A program made the position numbers and the translations under genes. The notes below the pieces were generated by a model. That model searched no databases. It was not told where the DNA came from and worked only from the letters and a program-made list of their open reading frames with translations. 42,393 nucleotides of DNA from Verrucomicrobiales bacterium (lineage in GTDB: Bacteria > Verrucomicrobiota > Verrucomicrobiia > Limisphaerales > UBA1096): assembly GCA_002684915.1 (NCBI GenBank), contig NYWG01000229.1, forward strand, positions 1 to 42,393, read 5' to 3'. Positions 31,301 to 40,844 of this stretch are shown here, piece after piece; position 1 is the first letter of the stretch; each line of letters starts with the position of its first letter.

Positions 31301-34300
31301 CGCAGGAGTAATTACTTTTGCTGCTCAACTCCCATTTGGAACTCAGAGATTTGTTTCATTCTCAGAAAGTAATTTCTTAATTACTGTTTTAGATCCGGGT
31401 GATGCTCCTGATATTGCAGAAGGTGATATAATTTATGTTACACAAAATCAAGTTATAATTAAAGCATCAAGTGATTCTGCTAGTGGATTAACTTCTGGTA
31501 GTGTAATGCTAAGTCTAGCATCAACATATTTTGGATCAATTCCTAGTGGTGGTGCATATCCGACGTTAAAATTAACTGCAACATTAGAAGTAACTAAAGC
31601 AAAACCAAGATTAAAAACTGCAGTAGTCAATAAGAGAATTATTATTGATTCTCCCGGAGACATGATCATACCTTTTAGAGGAAGTGATTATGACTCTGAA
31701 AGTCTTGCTATCTATAGTTATGCTGATGTATACAAGTTAAGATATGTTTATGAAGGATCTTCTTCAGAACCTCCTGTTGTTGATAGAAATGGAAATCTTG
31801 TTAGTGGAATAGATGTATCTAATAGATTTACATTTGACGATGGTCAAAGAGATACCGTTTATGACGTTTCCCGTATTGTATTAAAACCAGGGTTTAATCC
31901 TCCATCTGGACAATTAGTAATTGCATTTGATTATTTTGAACATACCAGAGGAGATTTTTGTACAGTTGATTCTTACCTCCATGAAGCAGGTGTAGGACCA
32001 GAAGAGATTCCTTCATTCAATTCACCAACGTTAGGTAAAATTTCACTAAAAGATGTTCTTGATTATAGACCTAAAGTAGATAACGATTCTATTATTTCTG
32101 GATTCCAGGATAATGCGTTACTATCTGCTGCTAATACTAGATCTTTTACAGGAACCGGTGGAGTTATTACAAGTACTCCTGCTCCAGATTCTAATTTAGA
32201 GTTTACATTCTCATTCACTCAAACTCAATATCTTGATAGGATTGATGCGTTATTCCTCAATAAAAAAGGTGAGTTTATTATTAAAGAAGGTAACTCTTCT
32301 CTAAATCCAACAAAACCAGATTTAGTCAGTGATGCAGTACCTTTGTACTACATGTATGTACCTGCATTTACACAAAGTAGTAAAGATGTAAGAATTACTG
32401 CTGTTGATAACCGTCGTTATACGATGCGTGACATCGGTAAGTTAGAGAAGCGTATTGAACGTCTTGAATATTATACCTTATTAAGTGTATTAGAACAGCA
32501 AGCATTAAATATGCAAATCATTGATGCTGCTGGTGTTAATAGATTTAAGAGTGGATTTATCGTAGATAATTTTGAAACTCATAGAATTGGTTCTTTGCAA
32601 TCTCTTGACTATAAGTGCTCTATTGATACTCAGCAATCTGTTATGAGACCTCAATCAAAAGAGGATTCTTTTGCTTTAATTGAGGTTAATCAGCGAGATG
32701 ACCAAAGATCTATTTCAGGTTATGTTAAAAACAATGATCGTGTCACATTACCATATTCAGAATTAGAACTATTAGGTAATAGTTTTGCTACAAAGACTAT
32801 TAATCCAAATCCATTTGTTGTCTTACAATACGTTGGTGATGCATTTGTCGGACCTAATGTAGACTCTTGGTATGATACAAGTGTTGCTCCATTAGTAAAT
32901 GACAATAATACAAATCTATATTCAATTTTCTTAGCAAAAAATGAATTAAAGGATGCATTCTCAAGTATCTACAATTCGTATAAAGTTAACTGGTTAGGTG
33001 CGAGTAGGTCGTTCTTTAATATTGCATCATTCTCAGATGTTAATAGTAACATATCAGATTCTTCAGTAACAAGTGCTTCAGTTGGTAGTTCTTCTAATAT
33101 CAGTCCAGAAAATAATGAAATTGGAAAAGGTATTTCCACTAAAGGCGTAGGGAATAATGTTATTTCAACTTCGTTATCTTTCTTTGCTAGAAGTATTCCC
33201 GTTAAATTTAACATTAGTAGACTGAAACCAAATACAAATATTTCAGTCTTTATGGAAAGTAGAGATATTTCACGTTGGGTTAATCCAGATTTTAGATATA
33301 CCGGTATTGCAGGAAATTCTCTATCATCTTTTAACAGTCAAGTTAAGACCGATGAAAATGGTAATGCTAGTGGTATTATTTTAATTCCTGCTGGTCTTCC
33401 ACCTAGAGAAAATGCTACATGGACTGGTGATACTAAAACAGTTGTATATGATACTGATGCTGATGAAATGAGATTTTCAACAGGAGTAAAGACTATTAGA
33501 TTTACATCTAGCTCTACTGATGAATCTAAAGATGAAGTAGATTCATATGCAGAAGTTAAGTTTTATGCAACAGGTCTTCTTCCAGAAAATCCATCTTCAA
33601 TTATATCAACTACTCCTGCATTCTTTAAATCAAATGAAGGAATTCAAACTACCGATAGTAATACTGAAAATCCAATCAAACCAAATCCACTTGCCCAAAC
33701 ATTTAAGGTAGAAGGATTTGAAGGTGGTGTGTTTGTAACTAGTTTAGATCTGTTTTTCTCTGCAAAGAGTAGCACTATTCCACTAAGAGTTTATTTAACT
33801 GATACTCAAAGTGGCAAACCAGGAAAAAATATTATTCCGGGAACTCAAAAAATTCTAAATCCAGAAACTTATTTGAGAGTTTTTGCGAGTGAAACTTTAA
33901 CTGTAACTAAAGATGAGAAGGTAGTTGGATCTTCTTCTAATGCATCTGGTCCTATTTCAAAAGTTTTTGATAAGAACAATGTTGCAGTTAATCCTTCAAC
34001 AACGGGAGTATTTACGTTAACTAATGACCAAGTTTATACTTTAGTCTTAAGTAATCATAATGGTAAATTGTTTAACCCAGATGAATTTTTAGAAGTTCCA
34101 TCTATAACAGAATCTAATAATGCAAATAACAAAACATCAACTTTAAAAATTACTAAAGATTCGGGAAGAGTTACCGACCTAAAAGTTAAGAACACTGGTT
34201 CTGATTATGATTCGGCAATTTTAACTATTGAAAGTCCTCAATTGCCAGGTGGTGGTAATTCAACTGCTACAGTTAGAGTTTCTGGTGGTAAAGTTTACCA

Positions 34301-36452
34301 CACAGAAATTGTACTTCCTGGATCGGAATATACAGAACCTCCGGCAGTTATTATTAGCGGAACCGGAACTGGTAATGCTGGTGCTGAAATTGAGTCATTT
34401 ATTACTATTGATAGTCCTGCAGTTCGTATGGGTATTGCTATTGATGAAGATGGGGTGACTAAATCAACTACTCCAACAAACTTTATGTTTGATTATCCAG
34501 TATATCTAGAGTCAGATACTGAGTACTCTATGGTTGTAGAAACAGATTCTATAGATTATCTCATCTGGGCGTCTAAGTTAGGTGAAACTGAAATTGCTAC
34601 TAGTACTACAGTAACAACTCAACCTGCGTTAGGATCATTATTTAAATCTCAAAATACCAATAATTGGGTTGAAGATTTATTTGAAGATGTTAAATTTAAA
34701 CTTAACCGTGCAGAATTTAATACCGAAAGAACGGCATCTTTATTACTCACAAACGAAGATCTAGGATATGAAAAATTAGAACTTGATAGTGTTGAATCTA
34801 ATGCAGAATCAAATACTTCTGCTACATCAACATTGTTTAAGAATAATAATTTTATCCTTAAAGTAAATCATTCAGATAATGGATTTGATTCTGATAAAAA
34901 ATCATATGTATTTTTTAAAAATTGTTTAGATGTTGGAGGAGTTGCTGCTTCACAACTTAATAGTAGACTATATCAAGTTCATAATACGGGTATAGATTAC
35001 TATAACATTTTCTCTAGTAGTAGATCTTCGTCAAATGCTTTTGGTGGAGGAGATTCCATCTTAGCATCATATAACAGAAAATTTGAAAAGTTACACGCAG
35101 TAGTTCCTTTCTTATCTTTTGGAAATACCAAAGTTACTAGTTTTGTACAAACAACTAATGTTTCTCCAGTAGATGATAATGTTAATACATTTACTTCATA
35201 TAGTCAAACTGGTTACGAGAAAACATTCTTAAACGAGGATATATTTTTCATTAATCAGAAGTTAATTGCTTCAAGAGTAAATCAAATTATTAATAATTTG
35301 GATAGATCACTTACATATAAAGTAGATCTTTCAAGTTCAGTTTCCCATCTATCACCCATCATAGATCTATCTCGTTCCACAGTTAAAACTATTACAAATA
35401 AAGTAGAAAATGCAACAGGTTCTGAAGATAGATTTGGAAGAAGAAATCAGATTCTAGAATTTTATCCAGTGTATAATTTTATTGTTTCTGGAATTGATAC
35501 TACATCAGAAATTATTCAATCAAATCAGACTATTGCGGGATCAACAACCAATGCATCTGGTGAAATTATTAAAGTTACTGGTACTACAGTATATGTCAAG
35601 TTAAAAACTACTAATGCATTTACTCCAGGTGAACAATTAAGTTTTTCAAATCAGACTTTTGCTGGAACTACTACAGTAGCTTTGTCGGGTGCATCTAAAG
35701 AAGTATTCCAAATTCCTAATATAATTGTTCCTCCAACATACGTAACAGCAAGAAATCCATCAGTTCTTGCTGAAACTTATGACAATAAAATTACAGGAAA
35801 AATTGTCTTGTGGAATGAGAAATCTGGTACATTGACTATAGTCAATGATAAGCAACCAATTTCTGATGATTATGCAGGAAGAATTATTGACTCTGCAGCA
35901 TTCACAAGAAATGCCTCAGTTGATTCTCAAAATGAAGACATCTTTAGAGTTGGAGATATTTTATCATACCAAGATCAACCAAACGATGAATATAATTTTA
36001 TTGAAATTTCTAAAATTACATATTCAAATGGTACGGATTATGTTTCTGATAGTCAATCAAAAAATAGTTCTAGTGTTGCCAAGTATGTAACTAAAGAAAT
36101 TGCCATTGAAAATCCAGGAACATCAATTGATGTTAAGACTACTGTAAATGTATCGGACATTAAAAATATTAAAATTCTTTATAGAATTAAAAAATCTTCA
36201 TCACAAGAAAATTTTGATGATATTGAATGGGTATATTTCAATGAAACTGGAAATCCGGATATAGACATAATTGCATCTTCAGAAAATTCTATTAGTAGTA
36301 TTTCAGAAAAGCAAGATTCATATCAAGAATTATCATATAGTATTGAAGATCTCCCTGAGTTTTCTTCATTCGCAATTAAAATTGTAATGACATCTAGTAA
36401 TCCAGCGTATGTCCCTAAAGTTCAGGACTTGAGAGCAGTAGCGTCTTATTAA
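28335..36452 (+). CDS. DUF4815-type virion protein, probable baseplate/fibre connector (2705 aa)
   Basis: The N-terminus fits DUF4815: APFYDDFDQEKNFYKVLIRP, GYSIQARELTQLQSILQNQI, EQFGKYAFKQGELVIPG. A second hallmark is the helical segment near residues 1358-1410 (MRDIGKLEKRIERLEYYTLL). Large inserts are beta-rich with GxNY or GxxY repeats (about 743, 1953, 1994) and a SNASG loop type that also occurs in the gp7-like and gp8 proteins. Its position after gp8 suggests the place of T4 gp9/gp10, where tail fibres attach. A peripheral wedge or fibre-socket role is therefore likely. The C-terminus (SNPAYVPKVQDLRAVASY) looks like a jelly-roll end. Confidence 0.75.
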   Translation: MPQKTNLNVAPFYDDFDQEKNFYKVLIRPGYSIQARELTQLQSILQNQIEQFGKYAFKQGELVIPGEVGLNTKLNFVKLSSISEIPVNQDGQIVYKKYDASGLKGETLRGLTSGVVATVVEAFTASETASDVIYVNYTNSGDAGNEETFRQGETLEVVGGVNTPLLVVGTDGSVLPTSIEVTNPDTSEVTSLESPAMGYASAVKVEEGIYFVNGYFVRNNTQLLVIDRYYNKPSAKIGFKIVESIITPEEDASLYDNSIGSSNYTAPGAHRLQIVLNIVKYSLSEITDKNFIQLLTVRSGVVQSIVSQTDYNLLEQTLARRTYDESGDYVVDNFSLDIREFYQQNGNLGVYGQDEFGLVNGLELQEAKEKLVASIGPGKAYIKGYEIVNKETKYLNLSKARETLNREDIRLNTKGLPTYKITNTFGSIPLNAEGSELTAYPNIFLCSNFNDGSIGSNNTEGPNDSKQTLSRRGQFFDVNSGIKTIYINIDTFYANTYSTLTDANFESVLGTLWFVQTRTDVGAPSVVNSVKSLAFSKVNRIEVNSSTGVTFLELTITGRKDLLDSYFLEYDTSSGSNYREVYLTQNDAINGSTPFGTVIDYNETITPVIGLAKPSNFTLIERGSGFNEDSDSVVSKGRLSNGDGVYNTTFGLSYFDPQFFTKILLDEEIVADGRFSSGKYVYGLESGAYGVVEGPSDGKFTTNKTLMVKTLFGNFMSGETIRDEDNNSVRVAKDNTISHFIVNNRGSNYVDGSKLRIDGVEFDSSKVNLTIASGAIVSAVVSNRELFNQEYSKPPVINVIQGDGGGTPSASVITPVLVRNSVVTYTPQNVKSFFCEYGSGNANKFTSDIEVNKEKFTEITSITNFTFSGTKGRKFIECNGFGGDATKFVSQGDLIQFSDSTDTIIKSVVQYSTKPEGVLKSRVYLDRSLPQDVSNSSVVRVRPSISNFNQGTLLYKTGSNQVSSIVVDSEDSKIAYFLRRDFVTTGVGGAGVITFAAQLPFGTQRFVSFSESNFLITVLDPGDAPDIAEGDIIYVTQNQVIIKASSDSASGLTSGSVMLSLASTYFGSIPSGGAYPTLKLTATLEVTKAKPRLKTAVVNKRIIIDSPGDMIIPFRGSDYDSESLAIYSYADVYKLRYVYEGSSSEPPVVDRNGNLVSGIDVSNRFTFDDGQRDTVYDVSRIVLKPGFNPPSGQLVIAFDYFEHTRGDFCTVDSYLHEAGVGPEEIPSFNSPTLGKISLKDVLDYRPKVDNDSIISGFQDNALLSAANTRSFTGTGGVITSTPAPDSNLEFTFSFTQTQYLDRIDALFLNKKGEFIIKEGNSSLNPTKPDLVSDAVPLYYMYVPAFTQSSKDVRITAVDNRRYTMRDIGKLEKRIERLEYYTLLSVLEQQALNMQIIDAAGVNRFKSGFIVDNFETHRIGSLQSLDYKCSIDTQQSVMRPQSKEDSFALIEVNQRDDQRSISGYVKNNDRVTLPYSELELLGNSFATKTINPNPFVVLQYVGDAFVGPNVDSWYDTSVAPLVNDNNTNLYSIFLAKNELKDAFSSIYNSYKVNWLGASRSFFNIASFSDVNSNISDSSVTSASVGSSSNISPENNEIGKGISTKGVGNNVISTSLSFFARSIPVKFNISRLKPNTNISVFMESRDISRWVNPDFRYTGIAGNSLSSFNSQVKTDENGNASGIILIPAGLPPRENATWTGDTKTVVYDTDADEMRFSTGVKTIRFTSSSTDESKDEVDSYAEVKFYATGLLPENPSSIISTTPAFFKSNEGIQTTDSNTENPIKPNPLAQTFKVEGFEGGVFVTSLDLFFSAKSSTIPLRVYLTDTQSGKPGKNIIPGTQKILNPETYLRVFASETLTVTKDEKVVGSSSNASGPISKVFDKNNVAVNPSTTGVFTLTNDQVYTLVLSNHNGKLFNPDEFLEVPSITESNNANNKTSTLKITKDSGRVTDLKVKNTGSDYDSAILTIESPQLPGGGNSTATVRVSGGKVYHTEIVLPGSEYTEPPAVIISGTGTGNAGAEIESFITIDSPAVRMGIAIDEDGVTKSTTPTNFMFDYPVYLESDTEYSMVVETDSIDYLIWASKLGETEIATSTTVTTQPALGSLFKSQNTNNWVEDLFEDVKFKLNRAEFNTERTASLLLTNEDLGYEKLELDSVESNAESNTSATSTLFKNNNFILKVNHSDNGFDSDKKSYVFFKNCLDVGGVAASQLNSRLYQVHNTGIDYYNIFSSSRSSSNAFGGGDSILASYNRKFEKLHAVVPFLSFGNTKVTSFVQTTNVSPVDDNVNTFTSYSQTGYEKTFLNEDIFFINQKLIASRVNQIINNLDRSLTYKVDLSSSVSHLSPIIDLSRSTVKTITNKVENATGSEDRFGRRNQILEFYPVYNFIVSGIDTTSEIIQSNQTIAGSTTNASGEIIKVTGTTVYVKLKTTNAFTPGEQLSFSNQTFAGTTTVALSGASKEVFQIPNIIVPPTYVTARNPSVLAETYDNKITGKIVLWNEKSGTLTIVNDKQPISDDYAGRIIDSAAFTRNASVDSQNEDIFRVGDILSYQDQPNDEYNFIEISKITYSNGTDYVSDSQSKNSSSVAKYVTKEIAIENPGTSIDVKTTVNVSDIKNIKILYRIKKSSSQENFDDIEWVYFNETGNPDIDIIASSENSISSISEKQDSYQELSYSIEDLPEFSSFAIKIVMTSSNPAYVPKVQDLRAVASY

Positions 36453-36453
36453 A

Positions 36454-36663
36454 ATGAAACATATAAAAGTTAAGAACGAAGATCACCTGTATCGTGATTC
36501 TGATACAGGTGCGATCATAAATACTGACAGATCTTCCTTTGAAAAATATAAAAAGTCTAGAAGTAAGTTTCGTAATATGGAACAAGAATTAGACTATGTG
36601 AAAAATGAGGTCGGTGAAATTAAATCCCTACTGCACCAGTTGCTGAAGTCCAATGGTTCTTAG
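36454..36663 (+). CDS. Small coiled-coil protein (69 aa)
   Basis: The first half is polar (HIKVKNEDHLYRDSDTGAII), followed by a basic helix and a coiled coil (MEQELDYVKNEVGEIKSLLH). Short proteins of this design precede tail-fibre genes in T4-like cyanophages and marine phages, as I recall. It might assist fibre trimer formation or anchor the fibre; neither is shown. A CATAAATA at 36516-36523 inside the gene could be a late promoter for the fibre gene. Confidence 0.7.
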   Translation: MKHIKVKNEDHLYRDSDTGAIINTDRSSFEKYKKSRSKFRNMEQELDYVKNEVGEIKSLLHQLLKSNGS

Positions 36664-39600
36664 AAACGTAGCTAAATCTTTTAGTCTAGAACAACAAAGA
36701 CTAGAAATTAATGCACTTGCTTCTGATGTGCATGCTCTAGCACAAGGAGCAGTAGCACCAACTACCTATACTATAAGTTCTGTTGATGGTGCTGGTGCAG
36801 ATAATAAAATAATTAGACTTACAGGTTCTGATAGTAGTCAGGGAGATATTGTATTATTTGCAGGAACTGGATTACAGATTACCAGATCTAATAATGAATT
36901 AACACTTCAGAATATTGCAGTAGAAACTGATCCCGTATACAGTGCTTCTGCTGCAGCAAACATAACTAATACCAAGATAAGTAATTGGGATACTGCATAT
37001 GGATGGGGAGATCATTCTACTCAAGGTTATGCAACAACATCTGATCTTAATACAGCAGTAGCAAACTCTTCTAACTGGGATACTGCATATGGATGGGGAG
37101 ATCACTCAACATCTGGATATTTAACTTCAGTTGCATTAAATGATATTACTGATGTTGATACCACAGGAGTTACTACTGGTCAAGCACTTATTTGGAATGC
37201 TCCTAGTAGCACTTGGATAGCAGGAACAGTTGCTTCATCTGGTGGTGGAATTGCATTAACAGATATTACTGTAACTTCTCTATCTCCTGGTACTGCAAGT
37301 TTAGTATACGATAATACTAGTGGTGTATTCAGTTACACACCTCCAGATCTTTCGGGATACTCTACATTCTCCGGAAGTTATAATGATTTAACTAATAAAC
37401 CTACATTTTCAGTATCGGATCTAACTGATGTAAATTCTACATCTCCATCAATTGGTCAAATATTGAAATGGGATGGTACGGAATGGTCACCTGCTGCTGA
37501 TCTGACTTCAACTGGTACTGGTATTGCGCTATCAGATTTATCAGTTAATGTACTCTCAGCAGGTACTGCAGATTTATCATACAATAGTACTAGTGGTGTA
37601 TTCAGTTACACACCTCCAGATCTTTCGGGATACTCTACATTCTCCGGAAGTTATACAGATTTAACTAATCAACCTACATTATTTTCTGGAAGTTATACAG
37701 ATTTAACTAATCAACCTACATTATTCTCAGAAAGTTATAATGATCTAACTGATAAACCTACATTATTCTCCGGAAGTTATACAGATTTAACTGATAAACC
37801 CACATTATTTTCCGAAAGTTATAATGATCTAACTGATAAACCCACATTATTTTCCGGAAGTTACGTAGATTTAACTAATAAACCAACAATTCCTTCATCA
37901 TTAAATGATTTAATTGATGTATTGATTTCAGGAACTCCCAATGATGGAGCGGTTCTTAAATATAATGGTGCAAATAGTAGATGGGAATTAGGTGCTGACC
38001 AAAATAGTGGAACGTCATCTGGTTCATCAGGTGGTGGCGGTAATGTTGCCGTAGGGTCTATCATGATGTGGTCGGGAGCGATTGCTGATATTCCTACAGG
38101 GTGGCAACTTTGTGATGGCAGTGGCAATTCTCCAGATTTAAGAGATAGATTTGTTATAGGTTCTGGTAGTACTTATCCAGTAGGAGATACTGGTGGTAGT
38201 AAAGATTCTTCTTTACCATCCCATTCACATACTTGGTCTGGTAGTGGTACTTCAAATGGTACTACTAATAGTCAATTAAGTAATCACTCTCATAATGTTT
38301 CTGGTTCTGGTAGTACAAATAACACCGGAAGTCATGATCATAGATGGGGTGCTAATACATGGGCAGTACAGAGTGGTAGTAATGCTGATGCATTAGATAA
38401 TCCTCAAGGTAATGGTGGTGGAAATAAAAGTGCAGATACTTCGGATGCAGGATCACACTCACATAATGTAAGTGTAACTGGAAGTACAAATAGTTCAAAT
38501 CTAAGTCATAGTCATAATGTTAGTGTTAATGTAAGTCTTAGTGGTAATACCGGATCTGAAGGTATATCTGCTGTCGGTACGAATCTCCCTCCGTATTATT
38601 CATTATGTTTTATATACTGTACAACTGCTTCTGGTGGTAGTGGCAGTTCTGGTAATCCTATTGAACTAGATGATTTATCAGTTAATGTACTCTCAGCAGG
38701 TACAGCAGATTTATCATACAATAATACTACAGGATTATTTTCATATACACCCCCAGACCTTTCAGGATACTCTACATTCTCGGGAAGTTATAATGATCTA
38801 ACTGATAAACCCACATTATTTTCTGGAAGTTATAACGATCTAACTAATCAACCTACATTATTTTCGGGAAGTTATAATGATCTAACTAATATCCCTGCAG
38901 CATATACAAATTCTGATGTTGACTCACATTTAAATGTAACATCTTCTCCAACTAATGGTCATGTATTAAGTTGGAATGGATCTGATTATGCTTGGGTAGC
39001 ACAATCTAGTGGCGGTAGTAGTTCAGGAACAACATATCAGTGGGCAGATGGTGTAGTAGCTTCTGGATGGATTGCTAGCGACCTTTCAGATGAAATGTTT
39101 GATGGAAATTTGACTAGTTGGTCAAAAGCAGAAACTACAAATGCAGATTACCTAGGGTGGGATAATAGTGCTAACGGTGCAAATCTCCCCATACTTAATG
39201 GTCCTGTAGAAATTTTTGTTAGATATGCAGATACTGCGAATTATTCTTATGAAGTAAATGGAGTATCAGTCAGTCCAGATGTAAGTGGAGCGGTAGGATC
39301 TACTGGTGGTTGGGTTACTCTTACTTCTGGGACTGCTGGCAGTTTTAAAGTTTCAACTTCAAATACCGGTTTAAATATTTCAATTTCCGGTGTTAAATCA
39401 AACGGATTATTACTGACTCCAACTGCAGTATATGGCGGTAGTAGTGGTAGTGGAGGTACAGAATCTGATACTCTAGATACTGTTCTTTCTAGAGGTGCAA
39501 CAACAACTAGGGATATTAATACAACTGGTAAAGTATATTTTGCAAACGTATTCTCTACTACTGGAGATCTTCCGAGTGCATCCTCTTATCATGGCATGTT

Positions 39601-40807
39601 TGCTCATGTACATGCAAGTGGTAAAGGATATTTTGCACATGCAGGTGCTTGGATTCCATTAGCAAATGAATCTCAAATTGCAAATGCAACTGAATGGGAT
39701 GCAGCATATGGATGGGGTGATCATGCTCAAGCAGGGTACAGCACTGATAATTATTCACAACAGTTGATTGGAGGATCTACATCTGTTCAATTGAATTTTA
39801 TTTCCACTCCAGTTTCGGGTGGTGCGTCAGGTACTACTAGTATAGTAATGAATGCTGGAAATAATATTACATTTAGTAATGTATCTTCAGCTGGATTTAC
39901 TATTGATAGTGCAGGAGGAAGTGGTAGTGGAACAGTTACTCAGATAGATACAGGAACAGGAATTAGTGGCGGTCCTATTACATCTAGTGGGACTATAGAA
40001 TTAGCAGATACTGGTGTTACAGCAGGTACATATACTAATCCAGATCAAATTACAGTAAACGGTCAAGGACAAATTACTTCCTTGACTCAAGGTGGAGGTG
40101 CATCAATTCCAAATGGAATTATTGTGATGTGGTCTGGTTCTGCAAGTAGCATTCCATCTGGTTGGGCATTATGTAATGGTCAAACGGTTGGAAGTAGTAC
40201 TACTCCAGATTTAAGAGGAATGTTTATTGTAGGTTCTGGAGGAACTTACAGTACTGGAGATACTGGTGGTAGTGAAAGTGTAGTTCTAACAACGTCAGAT
40301 TTACCTTCACATACTCATACTATTTCTGCCCATACCCATAATATCGGAAATCATGGTCATAGTGTAGATAGTCATTCTCATAATATCGGAAATCATACTC
40401 ATAGTGTTGGAGATCATTGGCATAACTTTAGTGGTAGTGCTACCGGTAATACTGGTAACACAGCAGTTCCTCATACACATGCTATTACTGGAACTGTAGG
40501 AACTGGTTCTGGTCTGGCACTTGGAACTAATTATACAGGTGATTACTCCCCAAGGAATACGGGAGCAGCAACAGACACAACTCACTCACACTCAGTTAAT
40601 GTGTCTATTAGTGGTCAAACTAATCAGGGTGGTCCAGGAGAAACTGGAGGTTCTAGTGGTTCAACTGGTACTTCTTCACCAGGTACAAATCAAGCTTCGG
40701 GAGTTATTGATGATGGTGGAAGTGGTGATACTGGATCTACTGGAAATGGAACTGCACACGAAAATAGACCTCCGTATTATGCATTGGCATACATTATGAA
40801 GGTATGA
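36653..40807 (+). CDS. Tail fibre with two collar domains (1384 aa)
   Basis: Residues 1-32 (VLRNVAKSFSLEQQRLEINA) form a short helical anchor also found in the next gene. The shaft has GWGDH repeats, SGSYxDLTxxPTLF repeats and PPDLSGYSTF blocks. A first tail-collar domain lies at about 465-660 (GSIMMWSGAIADIPTGWQLC, DLRDRFVIGSG) and a second at 1152-1384 (IIVMWSGSASSIPSGWALC). The second includes an HxH-rich stretch (1219-1262) like the iron- or zinc-binding needle of T4 fibres, and ends RPPYYALAYIMKV. The N-terminal end should attach to the baseplate and the tip should bind the cell surface. It overlaps the small gene before it by 11 bases. Confidence 0.85.
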   Translation: MVLRNVAKSFSLEQQRLEINALASDVHALAQGAVAPTTYTISSVDGAGADNKIIRLTGSDSSQGDIVLFAGTGLQITRSNNELTLQNIAVETDPVYSASAAANITNTKISNWDTAYGWGDHSTQGYATTSDLNTAVANSSNWDTAYGWGDHSTSGYLTSVALNDITDVDTTGVTTGQALIWNAPSSTWIAGTVASSGGGIALTDITVTSLSPGTASLVYDNTSGVFSYTPPDLSGYSTFSGSYNDLTNKPTFSVSDLTDVNSTSPSIGQILKWDGTEWSPAADLTSTGTGIALSDLSVNVLSAGTADLSYNSTSGVFSYTPPDLSGYSTFSGSYTDLTNQPTLFSGSYTDLTNQPTLFSESYNDLTDKPTLFSGSYTDLTDKPTLFSESYNDLTDKPTLFSGSYVDLTNKPTIPSSLNDLIDVLISGTPNDGAVLKYNGANSRWELGADQNSGTSSGSSGGGGNVAVGSIMMWSGAIADIPTGWQLCDGSGNSPDLRDRFVIGSGSTYPVGDTGGSKDSSLPSHSHTWSGSGTSNGTTNSQLSNHSHNVSGSGSTNNTGSHDHRWGANTWAVQSGSNADALDNPQGNGGGNKSADTSDAGSHSHNVSVTGSTNSSNLSHSHNVSVNVSLSGNTGSEGISAVGTNLPPYYSLCFIYCTTASGGSGSSGNPIELDDLSVNVLSAGTADLSYNNTTGLFSYTPPDLSGYSTFSGSYNDLTDKPTLFSGSYNDLTNQPTLFSGSYNDLTNIPAAYTNSDVDSHLNVTSSPTNGHVLSWNGSDYAWVAQSSGGSSSGTTYQWADGVVASGWIASDLSDEMFDGNLTSWSKAETTNADYLGWDNSANGANLPILNGPVEIFVRYADTANYSYEVNGVSVSPDVSGAVGSTGGWVTLTSGTAGSFKVSTSNTGLNISISGVKSNGLLLTPTAVYGGSSGSGGTESDTLDTVLSRGATTTRDINTTGKVYFANVFSTTGDLPSASSYHGMFAHVHASGKGYFAHAGAWIPLANESQIANATEWDAAYGWGDHAQAGYSTDNYSQQLIGGSTSVQLNFISTPVSGGASGTTSIVMNAGNNITFSNVSSAGFTIDSAGGSGSGTVTQIDTGTGISGGPITSSGTIELADTGVTAGTYTNPDQITVNGQGQITSLTQGGGASIPNGIIVMWSGSASSIPSGWALCNGQTVGSSTTPDLRGMFIVGSGGTYSTGDTGGSESVVLTTSDLPSHTHTISAHTHNIGNHGHSVDSHSHNIGNHTHSVGDHWHNFSGSATGNTGNTAVPHTHAITGTVGTGSGLALGTNYTGDYSPRNTGAATDTTHSHSVNVSISGQTNQGGPGETGGSSGSTGTSSPGTNQASGVIDDGGSGDTGSTGNGTAHENRPPYYALAYIMKV
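37642..37893 (+). repeat. Six tandem 42-base repeats in the fibre gene
   Basis: Six consecutive units encode S(G/E)SYxDLTxxPTLF, 14 residues each, with many units almost identical at DNA level. They form a beta-type shaft. Such arrays change copy number by recombination and can alter fibre length. Confidence 0.85.
38780..38905 (+). repeat. Three further 42-base repeats
   Basis: Three units of the same SGSYNDLTxxP repeat follow a second copy of the block SVNVLSAGTADLSYN and PPDLSGYSTF. The whole block at 38665-38905 is a diverged copy of that at 37530-37730, showing duplication of a shaft segment on both sides of the first collar domain. Confidence 0.8.
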
Positions 40808-40813
40808 TAAATA
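40806..40813 (+). promoter_or_regulatory. Late promoter GATAAATA
   Basis: GATAAATA overlaps the stop of the first fibre gene and lies 32 bases before ATG 40845. It is the same octamer variant as at 12368-12375. Confidence 0.6.
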
Positions 40814-40844
40814 ATCAAAAGACTGTCCCAGTAGCGTAATATCA

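Noticed and set aside
34228-34458. Overlapping + strand ORF inside the DUF4815 gene
   Set aside because: Leucine/valine-rich shadow frame of a repetitive beta region.
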